Source of the DNA: an uncultured Bacteroidia bacterium
GTDB lineage: Bacteria; Bacteroidota; Bacteroidia; Bacteroidales; UBA932
Direction of reading: 5' to 3'
DNA length: 33,453 nt
Assembly: GCA_902781705.1 (NCBI GenBank)
Contig: CACZKE010000029.1
Span: forward strand, 1-33,453
In this document: in pieces, positions 1 to 6,361 of the stretch
Layout of the letters: every line of letters starts with the position of its first letter
How positions within the stretch are numbered: the first letter of the stretch is position 1
The notes under the pieces: model-generated
The model's input: only the letters and a program-made list of their open reading frames with translations
Database searches by the model: none
Told to the model about the DNA's origin: nothing
Position numbers and translations under genes: made by a program

Positions 1-55
1 ACAGGCGTATCACCTCATCGTAATACAAAGCCTGGTTTTCTTTGGTCTTTCCCAT
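1..55 (-). CDS. N-terminus of an unidentified protein (partial, cut by window edge), possibly an IS transposase
   Basis: Reading leftwards from an ATG at 55-53, 18 codons stay open to the window edge and encode MGKTKENQALYYDEVIRL. The start is preceded by a purine-rich AAGCAAGAG. The peptide is charged and looks like the start of a helix-turn-helix protein, but it is too short to assign. The minus-strand sequence 96-56 begins TGTCTTTCGCTG and contains AAAAAAGTTGACT, which resembles IS3-family terminal repeats. The ATG lies 41 nt inside that putative end, the same distance as in the IS-like end at the right edge of the window. An ordinary chromosomal gene is also possible. Confidence 0.4.
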   Translation of the reverse strand, partial: MGKTKENQALYYDEVIRL

Positions 56-94
56 CTCTTGCTTGATTGGGAGTCAACTTTTTTCAGCGAAAGA

Positions 95-202
95 CAGGTG
101 TCACCCCTTTTTCCACACCTGCGCCACCACATGGCCACACCTGCGCCAGCCGATGGCTACACCTGCGCCGTCTCGTGTTCACACCTGCGCCGAGGGGAGG
201 GT
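95..202. repeat. Four-copy 22-bp tandem repeat with an inverted partial copy
   Basis: The 11-bp core ACACCTGCGCC occurs at 115-125, 137-147, 159-169 and 181-191, exactly 22 bp apart each time. The other 11 bp of each unit differ between copies. An inverted partial copy, CAGGTGT, lies at 95-101 and could pair with the first core (ACACCTG at 115-121). The period is not a multiple of three, so this is not a coding repeat. It sits upstream of the minus-strand partial gene and upstream of the promoter for the gene at 311. Its function is not known. Confidence 0.85.
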
Positions 203-252
203 GTGGCGTACCGGGAACTGGCGGTGTGCCGTAAATGCGTCCTGGCGGAAGT

Positions 253-284
253 CTTGCAGGGGCGCTTCAATTTGTGTATCTTTG
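253..284 (+). promoter_or_regulatory. Predicted Bacteroidetes-type promoter
   Basis: CTTG at 253-256 (-33 element) is followed after 20 bp by TATCTTTG at 277-284, which matches TAnnTTTG (-7 element). It would start transcription about 20 nt before the ATG at 311 and serve the three-gene run that ends at 2812. Confidence 0.6.
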
Positions 285-310
285 CGAGAACCACTGTCAA
301 ATAGCGTCTT

Positions 311-1141
311 ATGAAACCGTACCAGTTTCTCGTCATGTTTCTTTTCCCGTTTTTTGCGTCCTGCCGGCAGCCGGCTCCGGAGCAGCCGCGCATTTCCATC
401 TTTGCCGACCATATCGTGACCGCGGCGCAGCAGGAGGGTATCTCCTTTGCCGAGGCGGCCGCCCGTTTCCGGGAAATGGGGTATGCCGGAGTGGACGTGA
501 GTACGAATATCGATCCGGCCATGCTCCAAACGCTTGACAGTCTGGGATTTGCCCATGCCTGCGCGATCATCTGGATCGACCTGGTGGCCGGTCCCGGGGA
601 GGCGGAAGAGGAGGGTGCCCTGGACTTCATGCGGCGGACGGGCTGGGACAAACTGTTGCTCGTTCCCGGATTCCTCCCGGAAGATGCGGGCGATGAGGTG
701 CGGGATGCGGCCATAGCAAGGGTCGCCGCCTTTGCCGAAAAGGCCGCTGCCGAAGGGTTCCCCGTGCTGGTGGAGGATTTCGACAATCCCCGTTCGCTCT
801 GCTACGATACGGCAGCGCTGGACCGGTTGTTCGTCGCCTCGGCGAAACTGGGCCATGCCTTCGATACGGGCAATTACCTGTACTGCGGTGAGGATGTGCT
901 GCCGGCGCTGGAGCACTTCCGGGACCGCATCGGCCATGTCCATCTGAAGGACCGCCGGGCCAAGTCCGACGCCGCTTCCGTGCCGGTGGGCGCCGGGATC
1001 GTCCCGGTGGAGGAAGTCGTGGCCAAACTGCTGGAAAGCGGCTATGACGGCTGGTTCACGGTGGAACAATATGGGTCGGCACAGATGCTGGAGGACGCGG
1101 CGGTCTCCATCCGCAACGTCCGTGCGGCCTTGACCAAATAA
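311..1141 (+). CDS. Sugar phosphate isomerase/epimerase-like TIM-barrel lipoprotein
   Basis: The 276-residue product starts with a short charged and hydrophobic signal ending in a lipobox (FFASC, Cys18), so it should be lipid-anchored in the envelope. The rest matches the xylose-isomerase-like TIM-barrel family (AP endonuclease 2 fold). Candidate metal ligands are Glu155 in VLVEDF, Asp185 in HAFDTGN, His211 in GHVHLKD and Glu252 in FTVEQ, the usual Glu-Asp-His-Glu set. The C-terminal VPVGAGIVPVEEV segment is typical of sugar isomerases and epimerases. The natural substrate cannot be read from the sequence. It is first in a tightly packed run with the genes at 1153 and 1787 and follows a good promoter at 253-284. 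Confidence 0.85.
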   Translation: MKPYQFLVMFLFPFFASCRQPAPEQPRISIFADHIVTAAQQEGISFAEAAARFREMGYAGVDVSTNIDPAMLQTLDSLGFAHACAIIWIDLVAGPGEAEEEGALDFMRRTGWDKLLLVPGFLPEDAGDEVRDAAIARVAAFAEKAAAEGFPVLVEDFDNPRSLCYDTAALDRLFVASAKLGHAFDTGNYLYCGEDVLPALEHFRDRIGHVHLKDRRAKSDAASVPVGAGIVPVEEVVAKLLESGYDGWFTVEQYGSAQMLEDAAVSIRNVRAALTK

Positions 1142-1152
1142 TCCCTCATGCC

Positions 1153-1773
1153 ATGAAAGTATTGATTGTCAACGGGAGCCCCCGTCCAAAGGGCAATACG
1201 GCCTGCGCGCTGGAAGAACTGGCGGCGCAGTTGAAAGTGAACGGCATCGACAGCGAAACCGTCTGGATCGGCAACAAGCCGGTGCGCGGGTGTATCGCCT
1301 GCGGGCAGTGCGCGGCGAAAGGACTGGGCCGATGCGCGTTCGACGACGACGTCTGCAATGAGATCAGCGGCCGGTTCGCGGAAGCCGATGCGCTCGTCGT
1401 GGGTTCGCCCGTGTATTACGGCCAGCCCAACGGGGCGCTTCTGAGCATCATCCAGCGGGCGTTCTACTCCAACGGCGGCAGCATCGCCGGCAAGCCAGCG
1501 GCGGCCGTGGCTGTGTGCCGCCGGGGCGGCGCCACTGCCGCTTTCGAACCGCTCACCCTTCCGTTCCAGATGATGAACATGCCCGTGGTGACCTCCCAGT
1601 ACTGGAACATCGTCTATGGCCGCGCCCCCGGCGAAGCCCGGCTCGATGCGGAAGGCATGCAGACCATGCGCGCCCTTGCCAACAACCTCGCCCACCTGCT
1701 CCACGCCACCGGCGGCCAGCCCGCCCCCGGCCGCGCCGACGAGCCCTGGGCGCCCATGCACTTCATCCGCTGA
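1153..1773 (+). CDS. Flavodoxin-family NAD(P)H-dependent oxidoreductase, iron-sulfur flavoprotein-like
   Basis: The 206-residue protein opens with a flavodoxin-fold beta strand and the FMN phosphate loop GSPRPKGNT (residues 8-16). The second FMN contact is the GSPVYYGQPNG segment near residue 80. Four cysteines (47, 50, 53 and 61) form a compact CX2CX2CX7C cluster, which in iron-sulfur flavoproteins binds a [4Fe-4S] centre. Some FMN reductases of this family carry similar cysteines without a proven cluster, so the cofactor is inferred. There is no signal peptide, so it is cytoplasmic. It starts 11 nt after the previous stop and ends 13 nt before the next start, which suggests co-transcription. 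The substrate is unknown. Confidence 0.85.
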   Translation: MKVLIVNGSPRPKGNTACALEELAAQLKVNGIDSETVWIGNKPVRGCIACGQCAAKGLGRCAFDDDVCNEISGRFAEADALVVGSPVYYGQPNGALLSIIQRAFYSNGGSIAGKPAAAVAVCRRGGATAAFEPLTLPFQMMNMPVVTSQYWNIVYGRAPGEARLDAEGMQTMRALANNLAHLLHATGGQPAPGRADEPWAPMHFIR

Positions 1774-1786
1774 AACACGTAAGGAA

Positions 1787-2812
1787 ATGAAACGCAAAGC
1801 ATTGTTCATCGGCGGGACGGGAACGATCAGTTCCGCCATCACTGCACAACTCGCTGCAGAAGGGGAGTGGGACCTCACGCTCCTGAACCGGGGGAACCGG
1901 AACGGCGGACTGCCGGAAAACGTCCACACCATCAAAGCCGACATCAGCGACGAAGCCGCCGTGGAAAAACTCCTGGAAGGCACGCAGTGGGACTGCGTGT
2001 GCGACTTCATCGGCTTCAAGGTCCCGCAGGTGGAGCGCGACTGGCGCCTGTTCCGGGGGCGGACGAAGCAGTACATGTACATCAGTTCCGCATCGGCCTA
2101 CCAGAAACCCCTGGCCAGCCCGTACATCACCGAGGGAACGCCGCTGGTGAACCCCTATTGGCAGTATTCCCGGGACAAGATCGCCTGCGAGGACTTCCTG
2201 ATGGAAAAATGCCGTACGGAAGGGTTCCCGGTCACCATCATCCGGCCCAGCCATACTTACGACGACCGCAAGGTCCCCGTTGGTGTCCATGGGGACATCG
2301 GTTCCTGGCAGGTGCTGCGGCGGATGCTGGACGGAAAGCCCGTCATTATCCAGGGCGATGGAACGAGCCTGTGGACCCTGACCCACAACACGGACTTCGC
2401 GAAGGGATTCATCGGCCTGATGGGCAATCCCCACGCCCTCGGGAACGCGTTCCACATCACCTCCGACGAGGTCCTCACCTGGAACCAGATCTACCAGGCC
2501 CTGGCCGATGCGCTGGGCGTCCCCCTCAAGGCGTACCACGTCGCGTCGGAATTCCTGGATGCCGTGGGCCCGTACGACTACGCAGGCGGCCTCCTCGGGG
2601 ACAAGGCGAACACGGTGCTGTTCGACAATGCGAAACTCAAGCGGGCGGTGCCGGGTTTTCAGGCGACGGTGCGCTACGAGCAGGGCATCCGGCAGACGGT
2701 GGCGAACATCCTCACGCATCCGGAATTACAAGTCCCCGATCCGGCCTTCGACGCCTGGTGCGACCGCGTCATCGCCGCCCTCGAAGAAACGAAACGCGCG
2801 ATTCGTCCGTGA
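1787..2812 (+). CDS. NAD-dependent epimerase/dehydratase (extended SDR)
   Basis: The chosen start is the ATG at 1787, preceded by AAGGAA. It yields 341 residues beginning MKRKALFIGGTGTI. The frame is open further upstream, but that would overlap the previous gene. The N-terminal Rossmann motif GGTGTI (residues 9-14) binds NAD(P). Tyr127 and Lys131 in YSRDK form the SDR catalytic YxxxK pair, with the serines of ISSAS near residue 100 completing the usual triad. The C-terminal half (HITSDEVLTWNQIYQALADA) is typical of epimerase/dehydratases acting on sugar nucleotides or related substrates. With the sugar isomerase-like lipoprotein and flavoprotein upstream, it probably belongs to a carbohydrate-modifying run, but the reaction is not determined. 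Confidence 0.85.
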   Translation: MKRKALFIGGTGTISSAITAQLAAEGEWDLTLLNRGNRNGGLPENVHTIKADISDEAAVEKLLEGTQWDCVCDFIGFKVPQVERDWRLFRGRTKQYMYISSASAYQKPLASPYITEGTPLVNPYWQYSRDKIACEDFLMEKCRTEGFPVTIIRPSHTYDDRKVPVGVHGDIGSWQVLRRMLDGKPVIIQGDGTSLWTLTHNTDFAKGFIGLMGNPHALGNAFHITSDEVLTWNQIYQALADALGVPLKAYHVASEFLDAVGPYDYAGGLLGDKANTVLFDNAKLKRAVPGFQATVRYEQGIRQTVANILTHPELQVPDPAFDAWCDRVIAALEETKRAIRP

Positions 2813-2837
2813 AAATGCGGCCGCTCATCGGTAAAAT

Positions 2838-2870
2838 CGGGACTCCCGGTCGCGGGACTCCCGGTTTTTT
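2838..2870 (+). terminator. Intrinsic terminator after the epimerase gene
   Basis: CGGGACTCCCG at 2838-2848 and the same 11 bases at 2853-2863 pair as a stem with a single central C-C mismatch and a GTCG loop. A G and six T residues follow (2865-2870). Because each arm is almost self-complementary, the element also looks like a direct repeat. It separates the 311-2812 run from the glycosidase cluster. Confidence 0.8.
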
Positions 2871-2872
2871 CG

Positions 2873-2880
2873 TAAATTTA
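2873..2880 (+). promoter_or_regulatory. Possible -7 element for the glycosidase cluster
   Basis: TAAATTTA, preceded by TTCG, resembles the TAnnTTTG -7 element and lies 21 nt before the ATG at 2902. No convincing -33 element is visible, because that position falls inside the terminator hairpin. Confidence 0.3.
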
Positions 2881-2901
2881 CCCGGTTAATAACACGCACG
2901 C

Positions 2902-4329
2902 ATGAAAAAGTTTCTCCTCCTCGCCGCGGCCGTCCTGGCCCTCGCCGCCTGCAAGAAGACGCCGGCGACCCCGTCCGCTCATCCGGACTGGACCTACAAC
3001 TCCGTGATGTATGAAGTGAATGTTCGCCAGTTCTCTCCCGAGGGAACCTTCCGGGGCGTCGAAGCCCAGCTTCCCCGCCTGAAGGACCTGGGCGTGGACA
3101 TCCTCTGGCTGATGCCCATGTACGAGATCGGCACCGAAGGCCGCAAGGGCACCCTGGGCTCCTACTACGCCATCTCCAACTACAAGAAGGTCAATCCCGA
3201 ATTCGGGACGATGGAAGATTTCGAGCACCTGCTGGCGAAGGCCCACGAACTGGGATTCAAGGTCATCCTGGACTGGGTGGCCAACCAGACCGCTCCGGAC
3301 AACGTGTGGATGACCGAAAAACCGGCCGATTTCTACGAGCGCGACGCCGACGGCAACGCCATCTGGGAGTACGACTGGACCGATACCCGGAGCCTCAACT
3401 ACGAGAACGAGGCCGTCTGGGCCGCCCAGGACGATGCCATGCGCTTCTGGCTGGAGAAGGGCGTCGACGGTTTCCGCTGCGACGCCGCCGGTGAGGTTCC
3501 CGCCAAGTTCTGGAAGGGCATCCTCCCCAAGATGAATGCCGATTATCCCGAGATCTACCTCCTGGCCGAGGCCGAGCGCGACAACCTGGCCGACCCGGCC
3601 GAGACCTTCGACGCGAACTATGCCTGGGAACTCCATCACCTGCTGAACGGCCTGGCGCAGGGACGCAAGACCGTCGCGGACCTGAAGGAATACATCGCCC
3701 GCGACGCCGCCCGCTTCCCGAAGGAGGCCTTCCGCCTCACCTTCACCTCCAACCACGACGAGAACTCCTGGTCCGGGACCGAGTTCGAGCGCGAGGGCGC
3801 CGCGGCGAATGCCTGCGCCGTCCTGTGCTTCACGCTTCCGGGCAGCCAGCCGCTCATCTACACGGGACAGGAAATCGGCCTTTCCCGTCGGCTGGAATTC
3901 TTTGAGAAAGACCCGATTACGGACTGGAGCGCCAACGAGTACACGACCTTCTGGAAGAAACTTGTGGACCTCAAGCACGGGAACCCGGCCCTCCTCGCCG
4001 GAGAAAAGGGCGGTCCCATCGAGTACATCGATGCGCCCGAAGGCGTGATCGCCTTCTCCCGCGCCGTGGACGGCAACAAGGTTATTGTCGCTGCCAACTT
4101 CGGCGTCGCTCCTGCCGTCATTCCGAGCGAAGCGAAGGAATCCGAAGCCACTTCCAACCGTCCGGCCGCCGAGACCGCCGGCACCCCGTTCCTGAACCTC
4201 GCCTCGGCTCCGGTTTCCATCGACATCCCCCTAGACGGCGAATATACCGACTGGTTCACCGGCGTGAAGGCTTCCGGTACGCTTACCGCCACCCTCGCTC
4301 CGGGTGAGTACGTCGTCCTCACGAAATGA
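2902..4329 (+). CDS. GH13 alpha-amylase-family lipoprotein
   Basis: The 475-residue product has a signal peptide with lipobox LAAC (Cys17), so it is probably anchored in the envelope. It then shows an alpha-amylase (beta/alpha)8 barrel. Catalytic positions are the nucleophile Asp194 in GFRCDAAGE, the acid/base Glu223 in LLAEAER, and the third acid Asp286 in SNHDEN. Conserved region I reads DWVANQ (124-129), with Gln where most members have His. The domain B region is short, suggesting action on small alpha-glucans. A dispersed repeat lies in frame in the C-terminal domain (nt 4117-4143, about residues 406-414). The stop codon overlaps the next start (ATGA at 4326-4329), so the two GH13 genes are likely translationally coupled. 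Confidence 0.9.
   Translation: MKKFLLLAAAVLALAACKKTPATPSAHPDWTYNSVMYEVNVRQFSPEGTFRGVEAQLPRLKDLGVDILWLMPMYEIGTEGRKGTLGSYYAISNYKKVNPEFGTMEDFEHLLAKAHELGFKVILDWVANQTAPDNVWMTEKPADFYERDADGNAIWEYDWTDTRSLNYENEAVWAAQDDAMRFWLEKGVDGFRCDAAGEVPAKFWKGILPKMNADYPEIYLLAEAERDNLADPAETFDANYAWELHHLLNGLAQGRKTVADLKEYIARDAARFPKEAFRLTFTSNHDENSWSGTEFEREGAAANACAVLCFTLPGSQPLIYTGQEIGLSRRLEFFEKDPITDWSANEYTTFWKKLVDLKHGNPALLAGEKGGPIEYIDAPEGVIAFSRAVDGNKVIVAANFGVAPAVIPSEAKESEATSNRPAAETAGTPFLNLASAPVSIDIPLDGEYTDWFTGVKASGTLTATLAPGEYVVLTK
4117..4143 (+). repeat. Dispersed GTCATT repeat inside the GH13 coding sequence
   Basis: The 27 bases starting GTCATTCCGAGCGAAGCGAA match, with small changes, the repeats at 18411-18437 (opposite strand) and 33303-33330. 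Here the repeat is read in frame as VIPSEAKES and continues into a low-complexity linker (about residues 406-427) between beta strands of the C-terminal domain. Confidence 0.75.
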
Positions 4330-6335
4330 ATGCCTTGAAGAAAACGCTGGCGGCAACGGCCGTGGCGGCCGGACTGACCGGGTGTCAGACGGCGGGGCCG
4401 GATCCGTCCCGGGTGGCGGATGCGACGCGGGAGGAAGTGACCCGCGTGGAGCCGCTGTCCTGGTGGACCGGCATGAAAACCCCGCTCCAACTGATGGTGC
4501 AGGGAAAGGACATTGGTCGGAAAAAGATTACGGTCGCCGGTGGCAAGGGGGTGACGGTCAAGCATTTGCATAAGGCCGCCAACCCGGATTACCTGTTCGT
4601 GGACATCGAGGTCGATGAGAACGCCAAACCGGGAACCTACTACCTTTTCATCAGCGACGGCAAACAGATGGTCAAGTACCCCTACCTCATCCGGGAGCGG
4701 GAGAAGGGGAGTGCCGACCGGAAGAGCTTCACGACCGAGGACCTCATCTACCTGATCATGCCGGACCGGTTCGCATCGGCCCGTTCCGGGAATGACAGCA
4801 AGTGGGATGGGGAGGCCTATGACGACGGTTCCGCCCTTCCCTGGGACGTGCCTGAGACGCCCGACGCCGTGGACCGGAACGACCCGGTGGCCCGGCACGG
4901 CGGCGATATCCAGGGCATCATCGACCATCTGGACTATGTGGCGGACCTCGGGGCGACGGCCCTTTGGAGCACGCCGCTGCTGCTGGACAACCAGCCGGCG
5001 GAATCCTACCACGGCTACGCCTGCAGCGACTATTACCATATCGACCCGCGCTTCGGCGACAACGCCCTGTACCGGAAGATGGTGGATACGGCCCATGAAA
5101 AGGGCCTGAAAGTCATCATGGACGTCGTTACGAACCACTGCGGGACGGCGCACTGGTGGATGGAGAATCCTCCGTTCCCGGACTGGTACCATGTGAACGA
5201 GCCGTACATGCAGATGAACGCCCTGTTCTCCGTGTATATGGACCCGCACGCCTCCATAAAGGACCGCGAGCGGCAGGAGAGCGGCTGGTTCGTCCCGTCG
5301 ATGCCGGACATGAACCTGGACAACCCCTATGTGCTCCGCTACTTCCAGCAGTGGGCCGTGTGGTGGATCGAATATGCGGGCCTGGACGGTCTCCGCGTGG
5401 ACACTTACCCCTACAACGAACCCGAAGCCATGGCCGAGTGGTGCAAGGCGGTCAGGAAGGAGTATCCGGGGATCAACATCGTGGGCGAATGCTGGGACAT
5501 GAATATCCCGCAGGTGGCCTACTGGCAGTCCGGCAATCCGAACAAGAACGGCTTCGACAGCCATCTGCCCTCCATCATGGATTTCCCGCTCCAGCAGGCG
5601 ATCGTGCGCGCCCTGACGGAGGACGAGGTCCGGTGGGACGAGGGCATGACGCGGGTCTATTCTGTCCTGGCGCAGGATTTCGCCTACCACGACCTGGACC
5701 GGATGATGATCTTCTTCGCGAATCACGACCACGACCGCACGGGCGACGTGCTCCGGCACGATCCGGCGCGGATGAAACTCGCGCTGGCACTTCTCGCGAC
5801 ACTCCGCGGCATCCCGCAGCTCTATTACGGCGACGAGATGATGTTCTGCGAGCGTCCCGGACTGCATCACGACGGCTCCAAGCGCATCGACTTCCCGGGC
5901 GGCTGGCCGGGCGATCCGGTGGACCTCTTCACGGAAGAAGGCCGCGCCGGAGCCGGTTACACCCAGGATGCCGACTATACGGCGGCCGCCGGCCTGCACG
6001 ACTACGCCCGCGCCCTCTTCCGCTGGCGCCGGGGCTGCCCCGCCATCCACCACGGCAAGACGCTGCATTTCCTCTCCCGGAAAAACGAAGGGGCCGTGAA
6101 CCATACGGACAATACCTATGCGTACTTCCGCTATGACGAAAAGACCGCCGTGTTCGTGTATATCAACAATACCGACGAAGAGCGTCCGCTCGACTGGTCG
6201 CATTACGACGAGTTCGTCTCCGGCCCGGTGAAAGGCCGCGACGTCGTTTCCGGTGAACGCGTGGAGCTTTGCGACGGCCTCGTCGTGGAACCGCGCTCCG
6301 CCCTGATCGTGGAATTCAACCGTCCGAACTCCTAA
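4326..6335 (+). CDS. GH13 cyclomaltodextrinase/neopullulanase-like lipoprotein (SusA-like)
   Basis: The 669-residue protein starts with a signal and lipobox LTGC (Cys20). Residues 40-125 form an N-terminal beta-sandwich of the type found in cyclomaltodextrinases and neopullulanases. The GH13 barrel follows: region I DVVTNH (266-271), nucleophile Asp359 in GLRVDT, acid/base Glu388 in IVGECW, and Asp468 in FFANHDHD. A small C-terminal beta domain ends the protein. This order and length match Bacteroides SusA-type enzymes, which cleave alpha-1,4 links in maltooligosaccharides, pullulan or cyclodextrins. The start codon overlaps the upstream GH13 stop. A lipid anchor is predicted here, so its exact cellular side is uncertain. 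Confidence 0.9.
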   Translation: MNALKKTLAATAVAAGLTGCQTAGPDPSRVADATREEVTRVEPLSWWTGMKTPLQLMVQGKDIGRKKITVAGGKGVTVKHLHKAANPDYLFVDIEVDENAKPGTYYLFISDGKQMVKYPYLIREREKGSADRKSFTTEDLIYLIMPDRFASARSGNDSKWDGEAYDDGSALPWDVPETPDAVDRNDPVARHGGDIQGIIDHLDYVADLGATALWSTPLLLDNQPAESYHGYACSDYYHIDPRFGDNALYRKMVDTAHEKGLKVIMDVVTNHCGTAHWWMENPPFPDWYHVNEPYMQMNALFSVYMDPHASIKDRERQESGWFVPSMPDMNLDNPYVLRYFQQWAVWWIEYAGLDGLRVDTYPYNEPEAMAEWCKAVRKEYPGINIVGECWDMNIPQVAYWQSGNPNKNGFDSHLPSIMDFPLQQAIVRALTEDEVRWDEGMTRVYSVLAQDFAYHDLDRMMIFFANHDHDRTGDVLRHDPARMKLALALLATLRGIPQLYYGDEMMFCERPGLHHDGSKRIDFPGGWPGDPVDLFTEEGRAGAGYTQDADYTAAAGLHDYARALFRWRRGCPAIHHGKTLHFLSRKNEGAVNHTDNTYAYFRYDEKTAVFVYINNTDEERPLDWSHYDEFVSGPVKGRDVVSGERVELCDGLVVEPRSALIVEFNRPNS

Positions 6336-6361
6336 GTGATTGATAGTTTTATATATTGTTC

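Noticed and set aside
95-202. CRISPR-like array in the 22-bp repeats
   Set aside because: An 11-bp repeat with 11-bp variable parts is far too short for CRISPR, and there is no cas gene nearby.
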